A stretch of DNA of 64,000 nucleotides, from positions 8,113,721 to 8,177,720 of the forward strand of contig NW_025062479.1 in NCBI RefSeq assembly GCF_000002995.4, given 5' to 3'. This document shows, one piece after another, positions 1-12,769 of this stretch (position 1 is the stretch's first letter; every line of letters starts with the position of its first letter). The notes beneath the pieces are model-generated. The model did no database searches and was not told the origin of the DNA. It saw only the letters and a program-made list of their open reading frames with translations. The DNA is from Brugia malayi (Eukaryota; Nematoda; Chromadorea; Rhabditida; Onchocercidae). The translations under genes were made by a program, and so were the position numbers.

Positions 1-215
1 TAAAAATGTCTCCACATTGTTATTCACAATTGGATACTAAGACAGATCAATATTTTTCTTACAGCAGAATTTTGAATTTTTAAATACTTCTTAAGCCGGT
101 AATTTTTTATCTCCTACCACTGTTTGATCATTTATCAAAAAATCCAGAGATGTGACACTTTTTCACTGTCAGTTCTGTTTAATCCAAACGCTTTGGTTGG
201 CATATTTATTTATAG

Positions 216-281
216 AGATGTGGCTGCCGCGATTGATGCGTGCGGCAAACGAAGAACAGGAACATCGTGATGCCATTGGGC
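216..281 (+). other. Possible upstream exon, phase unresolved
   Basis: A 66-base segment is bounded by a plausible 3' splice site (TTATAG) and a strong 5' splice site (GTAAGT at 282). It contains ATG at 218 with an open frame (starting MWLPRLMRAANEEQEHRD). Its end phase does not fit the exon at 449 of the membrane protein downstream. It may be a non-coding or alternative exon, or part of a transcript starting outside the window. Confidence 0.35.
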
Positions 282-448
282 GTAAGTTTCATATTTATCA
301 TTGTGGTTTTGCTTTCAAGTAATCTCTATGTTGCAAATCTATTTGTAAAATACGAGAGAAAATTATCAACAGAATGTTTATATTATCTGTATTGATACCA
401 CTCCAGTTTACTAGATCACTTTACTGCATTTCGACTCCACTTGAGCAG

Positions 449-1862
449 ATTATATCGCACTGTTCCAGTATCAAGTCATGCTGCACAAAATTTGTTCGGA
501 ACATTGGTGGCTTGTGACTGTGGACATCTGGTATCATGCAGACGAGCAGCACCAATGGTTTGTTCTCGAAATGATACTCAACTATTAAAACATCGGTTCA
601 TTTTGGTTAAATGGTGTTGTATTGCATTTCTTCTACTCATCTTTACTCTCATCGGTAATTATACATTCTCATTGTATTTCTCATCATGATCATAATTGGA
701 AGTACCCAAAAAGTCATTTTATTAGTTGCATCTATGGTTATTGTAGAAAAGTGATGGACTGATTCAGTTGGATAGTCACAGGCGAATTAAATTAATATTC
801 GAAGATTTTCTGTAGAAATGTCTCTAAAAGTTTTTAATGGACGTATGTCAATAAAAACTATGAATTTGTTCTCGATTGGCGTTGGTTTGTACAAAGTGAG
901 ACAAATCACACTACCTTTGTTTACAAATTATTTTGAGCACTTTTTGTAGAATTCAGAAAAAGTCATTTCTACCAGAGTTTACTGGATTTTATAATAATTG
1001 CAGCTTTCTCTGGGTTTTTAACTTCGACACCTACCGAACTGACATCCGGCAACTCATACCTCTTTCTGACAATCATTATTACCAGTTTATTCCTGTTTGG
1101 TGGTTTGTGTTGTTTGCGTGCGCGTACAATCTGCAGACATCGTAATGTTCGCCATGGTTCGTTGCATTGTCGTCGTGGCCATTATCAGTCACATTCCCTC
1201 CGACTTCCTGTTTCACTTTTTGCACATAGTGCTTATCCTCGGCCACATGTTCATTCATCTCCAAGCTCCTTTCGTTTCTCCGAATCACTCTTGTGAGTTA
1301 GTGTTAAAATTTTCAAAATTACTTGTTTTAAAACTATGCTTGTAATTAGACCAGAAAGTCGTAACGTATATTCTGCCCCAAACTAGATGAGTACAAGAAG
1401 CAGGATAATGTTAGGAATACTCCAAAATATAGTAACTTAAAAGAATGTTCAAGCTAGTGTTTAAATTGATAAAATTCTCTACTACTTTTGCCGAAATCGC
1501 TTAAGATTTTCAGCTACAATGCTCTTTTGCAAGCCTGTATGGCTCCACTGCCAACATATAACGAAGCAATTAAGGAACCAGTGTTTGCACCACCAGCTTA
1601 TTCAACAATCATTACGCATTCTTCAGCAACACATGTTAGTTCACCTAACGGGACTAATCATGTTTCAAGTTCTGTTCTATCGTCAGTTGGAGACGAAAGA
1701 ATAAGAGAAAACATCAGTAGCAGTGATAGTAGGTCTAAGCAAGAATTGATGGTACAGTTACAGCCGCATGTAGTTGAAACTGTCGCTTCTGTGGAAGTTC
1801 ATCATGCGAATGGGGCGGATAATGAGGTTGTACAGGCTAAAGAATATAAATCTGATGAGTAG
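449..1862 (+). CDS. Two-pass membrane protein with C-terminal PY motifs (5' partial)
   Basis: I do not recognise the family. Three exons join in phase: 449-654, 1004-1292 and 1514-1862 (stop TAG). About 281 residues are visible. After a Cys-containing N-terminal part (motif CDCGHLVSCRR) come two adjacent hydrophobic segments split by the first intron (around WCCIAFLLLIFTLI and YLFLTIIITSLFLFGG), then a Cys/His/Arg-rich stretch. The C-terminal tail carries LPTY and PPAY, two proline-tyrosine motifs of the kind bound by WW domains of NEDD4-type ubiquitin ligases. This suggests an adaptor in endosomal or plasma membrane, which is inference. The 5' end is unresolved: the exon at 449 needs two bases from an upstream exon, and the candidate exon at 216-281 supplies only one in its sole open frame. 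An AATAAA lies near 2368. Exon chain confidence is good; function is open. Confidence 0.7.
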
Positions 1863-4800
1863 TTCCGTGGCATGTTTTCTTTATGTATTTACATACTGCT
1901 GAATTATTTACAGGTGCGTTGCAGATTTTTTTCCCTTTTAGGAAGTTTTTTTTTTTTTTCTCAGTCATAATACATTAATTAAAATAATCGAAAATTCCAA
2001 TTATGGATGTCGAAACTGATTTTGTCTCTATTGCATAAGCGTGATTGTCAGGGAAATATTCTTAGTTTTCCAGTACGTTTTTTACGAAGTTCGTTGCAGT
2101 CATGTTATGAATATGATTGAACGAAAGTGTGAAGCAGATTCAAAAATTAAAGAAAATAGTGTTTTCGATGCTGTTCAGCTAGTCTGGAAAGACTGCCGCT
2201 TTACCATTGTCGGGTAGCACATTTAGAGTTCGTTTGGTATATTCACTTATCAGTGTTTCGAGGTAATTCATTTCATATGTGTTTCTGATCCAACAACTTT
2301 TGTGAATTTGAAAATATCACAAAGTTGCAATTTTTTTCAATAACTGTTGAATCCCACTCGTATATTTCAATAAAATATGTTTGTCTTTTTTTTTTTTCTT
2401 AACTTATGTCAGGTTCTGTACAGTAGTAGGCATTTATGAATTTCACCCTTTTTCATGTCCTATAATCGCATCTTTGTTGCGATGATTTCGCTTTAATTTT
2501 TTTGTTTTTTCGTTTCTTCGTCATGCTATCATTAATTTCACTGATTTAGTCGTGTTTTGTACCTAGTAAAAATTTCTGCTTGGTTTTATTGTTTTGGAGC
2601 TGACTTCAGAGATCAGTATTATTCTATCAAGTTTGCTAATCATTCATTTTTGTATAGGCGAAAAGAATTTTGTAGTATTGAAATGAAATGTTACATTTTA
2701 TCTAGACTAAGCCTATGATAGCAACGGTAATGATGTGCTACGCTAAATTTTACATGGATAAAATATGGTTCTAGAATGTTCTGTTGGAGAACATTTCGAA
2801 AAATCTATTGTTAAAGACACTCATTGTCGTGTCATTCCCGCATCAGATTTTCGTACTGGTCAATTGTTATTCATCAACATTTTTATATTCACTCAGGCCT
2901 CCTTTTAAATTTTTTCACTGGATGAATGTTACTCTGTCTCGAATATGTTATAGCCTTGAGATTGTCTGTTTAAATTGTGTATAAACCTTTGTTTGTTATT
3001 GCTTGACTGGTATCTCATCCTACGTTGCGAATGATTTTGAGAGAAAAATGACTTTCCTGGTTCCATAATTTTTGTTTGCTTTTAAATGAGTGTCACAATA
3101 TCTTTATATTTATAAATTGGTTCGGTGCACAGGAGTCTTGTTTTTGTCTAAATGCTATGGAGTGATATTTTATTTATTCAGTATTCAGTTTCTGCTTTGA
3201 TGCAAGAAAGGTTTCTGGTAGTTGTTTTTTAAAAATGTATTTTGGAATATTTTTACTTTCAATACAAAATGGAATTAGCTCCTGTATCTTCTTCCAAGCT
3301 CCTGCATTCGGCCAAACAACTAGAGTGATAATTATACATCCTTCCATGGAATTGGTCCAACAAAGGCAGAATAAAGCGGTATTGAAGATTTTTCATTATT
3401 TTGTTGTTTCAGCGGATTGTGGTATGAATTTCCATCCAGTTCTTACTAGTTGGTAGTCTTCAAATACTTTGTGCGTATTTGTATATATGTGTGTGTTACT
3501 TTACGATTGAGTCACGCCAAGTAATTACACTTTTTTGGCCTCTGGCTTATTTTCTGATTAGAGATTGTTAGGCTTTTTATCCTTTCGTTTGATATTTTAA
3601 ATTGTATTTTCAAATTAATTTGTTGCTCGCGAGCAAAAGGGACGCCTGAAAATGCGACCTTGCAAAGCACTTAAAGTGAAAGCGGAGGAACCTGAAGCAT
3701 GTTTGTTCTCTGTTTACTCTAAGAATAAATCTTGCTTAACTGATCATCTCATTTTGCTCGCTAAGACATATTAAAGCAAGCTATAGGCTTCCAGAAATTT
3801 AAGGTGTTTTCTATATGTTCAAGTGTGTATTATATTTGTCCTTTTGTATATTTGTCTAAATGCGCTCCGAAGTGGTGATATGTCGTGACTGAATACTTTG
3901 CTCAAACTGAATAAAGCTTTATGTATCTACTGTTTCTGGTAATGCCACCGTTAAATTTTGGCAAATTGTTCTAATCTGTAGACGTACAAAACACAAACGA
4001 AGATCTATTTTCATGCTATGGGAAACTGTGCTATTTTCATTTCCATTAATGTATATAGGGGCAAAGTGATAGGTACAAACCACTGAAGAATATCAATGAC
4101 CACAGAGCGGCGCTCCGCACTTCGGCGGTATTATCACTTATTGCACACTTATTTTGTTTATAGTTTCTTTTGTAGAAAGTAAGTTGGTGAGTGGCTTAAT
4201 GTAAAATACGACTGTATACTGATGTGCAATTCTTTCTACTTTAGACGTTCCGTTCCATTTTTTACTTAGCGTCGAGGATGCAAATAAGGATGAGACGTAA
4301 ATGGTGCTGAGTAGCGTAAGATGTTTTCATAGGAATGGTCTGATACCATTTTGAAGTGTTATATGGGAGAGTAGAATAAAATAGAACAATTAGTTGGAAG
4401 ATTTAGTAGATTTAGATGAGTTTACTTCACTAGTCATACGTTCTTCTGGTAATCAGTGATTTCCTGATGTAGAGATCTTTATTATTTGATGTGATTTTTT
4501 TTTTTTTTTTTTCATTCTCTGTGTATAAGGCTGAAGGAAATATACTTGCAACCATAATTTTTCCCAGAAAGTAACGTAGTAGGGATGGTTGTCCATATAA
4601 ATGACTTTCATGATGGATCAATGACTTATTACTTTAGCAAATTTATGATATGAAATAGTACACACAATGTCATCACTAACAATGCTGTTACCTAGGCTCT
4701 TTACAAGGAAGAAATTATGCAGAAAGCAATTATTACAAGAGCACTGAAATTTATTTAGTATCTCCCTATACTCGAATAGCTTTAGAATTTAAGTAGCTGA

Positions 4801-7800
4801 GAATCAGTCTAACAGTGCAACAATTGTTTGAAAATGCATTATTATTTCTGAAAAATGAATAGCTGCGTATGAAGCAGTAATTATTCAGCATAAGAAAGTC
4901 GATATTCTTAATTTTGAGCGGAAAGCAGAAAATTTTTTTTTTCCGTTCTTAGAAATTGCGTTTCCCTTAAAAGGCTTTGCTTAACCATGAATTTGCTAAA
5001 TTACTTCAGCTTCAATTCGTAACCTCAGCCAGACTAATACGCATTTAAAGTGCCTATTATCGCAGGGGCTACTGGTAAGGCCTCATTCTCATGTTACATT
5101 TTTTCCAAAGTACGAAAATATTATTTCAGTTGAAGGAAGGTGGGTTCTCTACCACTCAACTTTTTTCTACATCTACAGTATATATTCTATAATTTTTTTA
5201 CAATTAACTGTTTAAACACTTGTCCGCTACCTAGATCCGAGAAACTTGCTTTAAATAATTCCTAAAAAACGTAATGAAAGGTCATATGAGTGTAAGTTAC
5301 ATATATTGAAGATTTGAAAACCAAAGAGATCTTTACACAAACTATTCGTCCGTGTCATTGCAAAAGGAAGTCCCTTTGAAACGAATGTATATATTAAAAT
5401 CATCTTGAAACAAATATATATATATATATGAGAATTAATTTTCAAACACTTTTTTTGTATTGTTTTAATTTTTTTATTGTTTCAATTTCAATTTTAATTA
5501 TTTTTCTGAAAGGAAACCATAAATGGGTAATAGCGGCAGAGAAGAACTGAAGTACGAAACGTATTCCTCAATTCGACACTTATTTCCCCTTCCATTTTTT
5601 TTCTAAATCATAGTGCTGCTGAAGCCTCTGAATCTCCCCAACCTTGAAACTTAGTTTTTTTTAGATTTCAATACTTTTATTATTACGTGTACGGCCTTTT
5701 TATTTATTATAAACAAAGAGCGAAAAGAAATGCAAAGTATCATGCACTCGGTAGAGAAACTATCGAGTCAGTTCACTGCACGGTATCTTCCACAGAGATC
5801 TCGGATCTTTAACATCTTTTTCAGTTTTTGTTTATCGAGAAGATTCCATGACAGTAGTTTGGAATTGACAGATTGTTCTTGCCTATCTTTTTTAACACAG
5901 CGACAATCTACATCTACTAGTTCCTGAATCCTCTCCTGTTTTGATAAGTTTCTTTTTTATAAACTCTAAAACTAAGTTTCAGTAGGAAAACTACCATGTT
6001 TTCTTTTATCTTTTGCTAACTTTTCCCTTTATACTATGCAATTGCATAGTTTCTTCCTATGTTAAATATTCTTTTCCAGTATGATTTGTTTCGGATAGCA
6101 ATGTAACATTAATTACAGCAAGCATATAAAATGCAATACTACTTCCGCTTTAATTTATCTGAACCGCACTCATTTTATTCTTCGATTGATCTAAATCTTT
6201 GTCTTTGTTTCTCTTTCGGAACCTGAAATAATTTCAGACCCAGAACAGAAATCCACTGTTTTGGAATCCTCGCCATCAAACGATCTTTTATCACTCTGCA
6301 CAAAATATTCTGCTAAATAAGACGACGTTAAACGAAATATAAATAAAGTGAAATAACGTTAAATGAAATATGAATAATACCTTTATTCACTGTCAAATAA
6401 TGCTTTAAGGAACTATATTTGTATCACAGACATGACCTTATTTAATCAATTTTCAAGCGTGAGGCTCAATCTTTGAAATTCTACTTTGTTCCATAGGTTT
6501 AGTCCTATGCTATTTTTTAGAAGAATTGATAAAGCAAAATGTTGTCAGGCAGATTTCTATTTGTTAAAATACATCTATGTCATATAGTGCTAATTAGATG
6601 GAAAAAAAAAATTCTAGATTAATTCGGTGTAACTGCTGTTGCTTTGAACAGCCACTAATATAAAAAATAAACTTTGGTTCGAGAGGGAAATTTTTTTCAG
6701 ACTTCCAATACCGAGCGTGGATGCTTTTTGGATATTCGTTTTACTAAATGCTGTTGGTCCAAAGATGTGGAAGATTAACTGACCTATAAAAATAATTTTT
6801 TTTAACTCCATCGATTGAAAAGTTATGTTTTTTTTTATGTCTTCCTCTTTGATTCCAAACACAGTTCTGTGGGGAAGATCTCAAACATAACCAGTCTGCT
6901 TCCTCGAATTCATAGTGAACGGCATTTTTGTTTAATATTACTGGATGATATGGATCGTTTTACTGAATCTTTGTGAATAAATTTCTGAATGTCCAAACCT
7001 TAAATCTCAAGAAAGGAAAAAAGGAACAGCTAACATTCTAAAAAAGGAAATGAAAATAATTCTATCAACCAACAAAATATTCGTTTTATTCAGTGCTGTT
7101 GATCCAAAGATGTGAAAGATTAAACTGGAAGGAAATCTGCATTACCGAAGCTAACTCTTGTTTAAATAAAGCGCACAGATCCATAAAGTTGCAAATTGTA
7201 AGTGATAGAAAAAATATATCAAGTACATAAGTAGCCGTTAGTAAAGGACATTATAATACATTGCTGAATCTCTACATTTATCTGCTACCTATAGTGTTAA
7301 TGCTGCCTGCGATGAATTTAATATGTTTCTGTGTTTGATATCAACAAGAATCATAAATTAGCTCTTCTAATGATGTGTCTCCAATTTTGGAGAAATGGAT
7401 TTCGTCTTTTCCTTTTTAATTACTGATTAAGAAAGCAACTTGCAAATTAGTTTTTGACACAAAAGATAATGTAATAAAGAAATTCTGCAGCTTGCCAACC
7501 AAATAACAGAAGAAAACTGCACAATATTCTTGCAAGTTGGCCTAGCAGAATTATGCTTACGACTTTCAACACTAATTGAAGTTTCATCTGAAGGTTGATA
7601 TAATTTTACCTAGCAAAAAAGAGTCCTAGATTTGTATGGCCTTGGAAATCGTTCAATCAGAAGCACTGCGAGCACCTTATAAATTTCTCTAGTAATATAC
7701 CAGAACAGTTTGTATTGGATTAATAGGCTGCATAGTAGATTCATCATGGTATGTAAAGCAGGCATTTGCAAAATGCATGGAACTTACTTTAATATTCTTG

Positions 7801-10800
7801 TCTTGTTCAGCTAATCTCATCAGTTGGGAGTTTGCTATTTAAGAATTAGTTTCTATTAAAGTACTACTTGAATTAGTCTTTTGTTGGCACATGAGTTAGC
7901 AGTTTCATTAAAATCAAAAATATGGCTGATAAAGTCGAACAAACAGAAGTCATGAACACCCTATTTTTTGTTTCATTACGTTTCATTTTTCACCACATGT
8001 CGGGTTTTAGTTATTATATTGACTTAGTGGATGGGAAACTTCGCAACTTTTTGTTTTTCAATCATTCTTCCAGGAATTCTGATTGTAAGTAACTATCGAG
8101 TTGATCCGAGTTGATCAGTATCAAAGCAAAATGGTTTTACTTGAAATAAACTTTTTTGATGAGGCTGCATGGAGAGGCCACTCCTTATTACCTGACTTCA
8201 GGAGAGTGAAATAAGCCTAATTTGCTGACTAAGATCTTCTGATTTTGGTAGTATCAATGATGCAATTACTGCCTTCAAAACTATAATTGTAGTAATTAAA
8301 AACAGTTAAAAGAATTGAAGAAAGCATAATAAAGGTGATACAGTAGTAGTGTATGTGAACAAGCAAGAAATGAAAAAACAATTAAACAAAAATAATACGT
8401 TGCTTGGATTTTTCAGTGTAACATTCTGACTGAATAAATGATATTGGACTAAGCTTAGAATCAAAATAATTTTCCACCATTATTGCTCCCAATTAAATCT
8501 TTTAAACGAAATAAATCCTATGTAATGCATCAGAATGAACAATTACAAATAACTCTTCAAAAGTAGCTTTTATCCCGAACTCTTGAAAGTCCAAGCTATA
8601 TTTAATAAAATCTCCCTTATATTCTTATCTCAGTCTCTTACAGCATCCTATTTCATGAGCTCTCCTTATCTTTATTTATCCTATTTTTCACGCCCCATCT
8701 GTTTCTTGCTTGCAATTACATATATTTGTTAATTTGCTTCCATTTTTTATATTTGCTTATTTTCCTTTTTTAAAGTATTATTTCAACATTTTTAATGATC
8801 ATTTTGACTTTTGACACTTATTTTTGTGTTTGCTTTATTCAAATAAATTCTTCATTGTGTGTCGCTTAAAACTTGGAAATCAACTGCTAAAAAGCGCTTT
8901 CTTTCTACTTAAGTACATCTCTTAAGGCAACTACGCACATTTTGTGTAATTTATTACAAAAATCATTGTGAATCTGTGGAATTGTATAATCATGACATAA
9001 TATCAGTCAAGAAAATAAATGTAAGTGATGCGATGTTGACATCAAAACAAAATTTCTGGATCAAAAGTGATCCAATCGCTATCGTTTGCATAAACTTAAA
9101 GAATCAAAAAGTCAGTCCAGGAAAAATCTCTCGTTTCTAAAACTAAAGATTTGAACAAAAGAAAAAAAAATGGAAACAAAAAACTTTTGATATCTAGCGA
9201 TTCAAGAAAGTGATAGAGTTGGGAACGAATAGGCTTGAAAGAGCTTTCCTAGTCATTACCTTATTCTTTTCATTTCCTAGCAATGTGGATAGGGAGAAGT
9301 TCGCCCCAAGAGGTTTCAGCAATTGAACATTTTTTTACTGCTTTCTCTTTATTTTGAAATTTTAGTCAAATAATTTTATTGAGCCAAAGTTTTTGACTAA
9401 AAGGTCCTTTATTGTAAATATTCTTCACATTGCAGTAAATTGCTTCATTCTTTAAACAAAACAGTAAAGTGAGCAAGCTGGCAAGTAGAAAATTAAAATT
9501 CCAAGCTTATTTTTTCTTTCTTTTTTACTGGGTTTTTTTTTTCGTACTATGATTTCTCAAGAAAGCTGCATGCAAAATTACACAATTTATACAAATCAAA
9601 CTTCAACACCTTACATAAGGACTATTTGCAGGAAGAATATAAAGTTTGCATGATATAAAGCATAACTATTGTGATGTTGAATCAGTACATTTTATGACAA
9701 TAAATAAAAAATTACCGTATCTTTATTCTAATTTAACGAACAGTATCAAAGGTCTGAGCAATGAAAATAAAATAAGAAGAGGAAAAGTCTTTGCTACTAG
9801 TTGGCTAGGAAAAGAGTAATAACAATAATAATCTTGTTTATCAAGACTGTATTTATAAGTACAGAATTTGCGCGTGAGTATAATAAGTAAGAGACTAATG
9901 TAAGCAATAAGTTCTGAAATAAATAGAAAATCATGAGTTAAATAAGAAATCAAAGTTCTGACAATGATTTTTAATATTATGAGATAAAGCAAGATATTGT
10001 TTGCAATGATTTATTTGTTTTCAATGATTTATGATACTGTAAGATTGTTTACAATTTAAAATTATTTATTAGTCTTTCTTTTAAATTTACTTACTTATTT
10101 TGATTAGAGCTTCGCGAAATTATAATTCGCGACACTCGCACGATCCATAGACAACTTTTTCGTTGATCATCATTTTCACACTGTAGGAAGGGACATCAGC
10201 CTAGTCATATTGGAAATTTTTCTCGTAATAATCATAGAGCATCCACGGATACATTAGTTGGAGAAGTAAATTAAATAAACATGAAAGATGTTATAAATTC
10301 AGGATATATTTAATAATAGGTAGAAAAATTAATCACAGCGGAAGTTTCTTTTTTTTTCATTTCAAAACTCTCAGTAGACTAATAGGCAACATTCTATGGA
10401 TAATCATCGTATATGAACAATAGATTTGTGGAGGCTTAAATAGGAATGTAGATAGGCTTAAAATATTTGATGTCGAAGAATAGACAGAAAGATAGAGAGA
10501 GAGAGGTAAACCATCCTTAGAAATCGTTGCTATGGGTAACTAGATTCAGAGCGTTATTCCTATTTTTTCATTATTTCTGATTATTTCTTTCAAATTTCAT
10601 TGCTGCTTTCCAGAGCAGTTTTCCACAGTTCATCTAATTATAGGATATGCAATCTTATTTCCGTATTTATTAGAGAACCTATGAACATTTTCTGTAATAA
10701 TTGTATACCATTTGATAACTAATAACAGTTTAATGCCTGATAATATTAGTTCTACAAGAGTTAAGAAGACGAAATAAGTCCAAATAGAAAAGCTAACTCA

Positions 10801-11300
10801 TTGAGCTTCTTCCAATAGATTACAGAAAATTTTGGTTGGCTGGCAAAAAATTCAAGTTTACTCTTTAAAAGTTGGGTAAAGTCCTCTTCAGAACTAGAAA
10901 CAAACGAAAATTCAGAAAGGAAATTGGAAAAAATAAATTGTTGGTGAAACTATATGAAACATAACTGAATTTAATATCTATGTATATGGATAGTTCTGTC
11001 AATTATGTCATCAACAAATGCAGATTATGTGACAGTGAGAAATGGTACGTTATTTCGGTATCATAATTCCGCAAACACCAAAGAATGATACAAGTTCAGT
11101 CGTATTTTTTACTAAAGTGAACAGAAATTAAAATCAGAGCAAACATAACATTTAAAAGTTTTAATAATCATATTCGGGTGGTTATAACGCGCACTTGCTA
11201 CTTTTCCCTATCACTGACTTGCGTTGAAGAATTTTCGTTGCTATGTCTGAAAGCTCTTTGTATGGCACAGAATAACATAATACTAGAAACTGAAAAACTT
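1863..11300. other. 9.4-kb stretch with no convincing gene
   Basis: Very AT-rich sequence with only short open frames that look random (for example hydrophobic frames on the minus strand near 9.7-10.0 kb and 6.6-6.9 kb). I see no conserved protein motif, tRNA box or CRISPR-like array. It holds many T- and A-runs, a short TA repeat near 5418-5431, and an imperfect direct repeat at 6732-6780 and 7077-7126. The first part is probably the 3' UTR of the membrane-protein gene (AATAAA near 2368). Confidence 0.6.
6732..7126. repeat. Imperfect direct repeat of about 50 bases
   Basis: Two copies of a roughly 50-base unit begin ATATTCGTTTTA and contain GCTGTTG(G/A)TCCAAAGATGTG(G/A)AAGATTAA. They lie at about 6732-6780 and 7077-7126, 345 bases apart, and differ at several positions. 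They could be remnants of a small duplicated or mobile sequence. No coding content was seen between them. Confidence 0.6.
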
Positions 11301-11308
11301 CAGGAATC

Positions 11309-11707
11309 ATGATCGAGAATCATGTGTTGCTAAACAATTCTGCAATGACCCTTCTATGTCAGATACCGGCACGACACACTGGTATTGCAAGTTTTTGCAT
11401 ACAACTTTTTGGTCTGATAATGAGTGCAGCCCTCACAACACATCAAATATTTCATCTCAACGGCATAACTATAAGCAGAAGCATCAAACAACAATCAAAG
11501 CAACCTGAAGCAACGCATACAACGACTCTCATCAATGTGACAGCAGTTTGTGACATACTTAACAAATCAGAATCAGTTCTCATAACACTGTGTATCCTAA
11601 CATTTTTTTTCCGTAAACGAAAGCTCTCTGGAGAAGATGCTCTCATTCCAAAACCTTTTCATCAATTAACGTACTTTTTAGACAGAACTAAATACAGTGC
11701 ACACTAA
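11309..11707 (+). other. Questionable ORF upstream of the membrane-protein gene
   Basis: A 132-codon open frame starts at ATG 11309, five bases after a TTCAG that could serve as a 3' splice site, and ends at TAA 11707. The composition is Thr/Ser/Leu-rich with a weak hydrophobic stretch (near LFGLIMSAALTTH). I found no good 5' splice site that would join it in phase to the exon at 11803. It may be a 5' exon, a separate small gene or chance. I would not treat it as established. Confidence 0.25.
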
Positions 11708-11802
11708 TCAGTAGCTTTGCTTTCTCGTCTTCCTTCTCTCAACTTGATCAATTTCTACAATTACAAATCGAGAAGTAAGATATTTGAAACTCATTTTTGC
11801 AG

Positions 11803-12769
11803 ATGAGTAGAGCCGAAGTAAGCAAAGACATGAACTTAATAGAGAAAATTATTTGGGATGGAAATCACGCATCAGATATGAATGAAAATGGTAGGACTGG
11901 TGGAATAGAATCTCAATTAGACCTTACTGAATTGATACAGATATCAACAGACGTCTATACCGGTAGGAAATTCTCATGAATTTAAATTCTTCAGTCAAAG
12001 AAATTCACAAGCATACAGCATAGTAATTTTTTTATAGGAATGTGCATTCTATGGCTACTTTCGCTTATGTCACTACTAGCATCAATTAAACTCGAAAGTT
12101 TGGATTTAATCATCGTGAATTCTGTGTTCCTAACCATTGCCATGATTTATGCAATTACTCATGCTCTCTTCATCTCCATATTTTTCGTATACCACGTAAG
12201 CTTAAATTCCCTCATTAATAAACAAAATCACATTTCTTTTCAATTTATGGAAATCAGTAAAGATGCGATATAATTACATATAAATTGAATCGAATAGATT
12301 TGATTCGCTAATATGAAATACTTTATAAACTATGCAGAAGCAAGTATCATGGACCGCGCTTATCATTGCAAGTTTTGTTGTTCTCGGATTTGCTTTAACT
12401 TCAGTTATTTGTGGTTTCGCCCTTGCTTTCAATATCGCATGGCATAGATATGTTGTTTATGTGAACGATAATGATCAGGTTATTGGTATTTCTACTAATA
12501 TAACCTTTTTTGCCTAAAACCCAGCAAAATTTTTGAAATAGTTAAAAAAAACTCATGAAACTCATTTGTTAATTTGATATTATGATGTTAGTTAAAAAAT
12601 GCAATATTCTTCAGAGTTTCAGTGTATGTGCCTTACGACAATTGCGCATTTGTTCAAACGTCACCGACAACAACGACCAACACAAGGATATAGCATCCCG
12701 GAAGTAACACGACATTCCAATTTACCACATGATAATGAGTTAGCTATCCACAATTTCAGTACTTTATAA
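11803..12769 (+). CDS. Small multi-pass membrane protein of unknown family
   Basis: Four exons join in phase: 11803-11962, 12038-12195, 12338-12478 and 12623-12769 (stop TAA), giving about 201 residues. The ATG directly follows TTTTTGCAG, so the first exon is either trans-spliced or preceded by an unseen exon. The N-terminal 50 residues are polar and acidic. Three hydrophobic segments follow (around CILWLLSLMSLLASI, a long one around LDLIIVNSVFLTIAMIYAI, and one around TALIIASFVVLGFALTSV), then a basic, Gln/Arg-rich tail (motif LFKRHRQQRPTQG). The long middle segment might cross the membrane twice, which would give four spans. An alternative last 3' splice site at 12615 would give a shorter, different tail. 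No family recognised. Confidence 0.65.

Noticed and set aside
1097..1345. Hydrophobic ORF overlapping exon 2 of the PY-motif protein
   Set aside because: Out of frame with the phase-consistent exon chain and without a PY tail.
4080..4140. GC-richer patch considered as a tRNA
   Set aside because: No A-box or B-box and no cloverleaf could be drawn.
9723..9992. Hydrophobic 89-codon minus-strand ORF
   Set aside because: AT-rich sequence gives Leu/Ile/Phe-rich frames by chance; no splice sites or motif support it.
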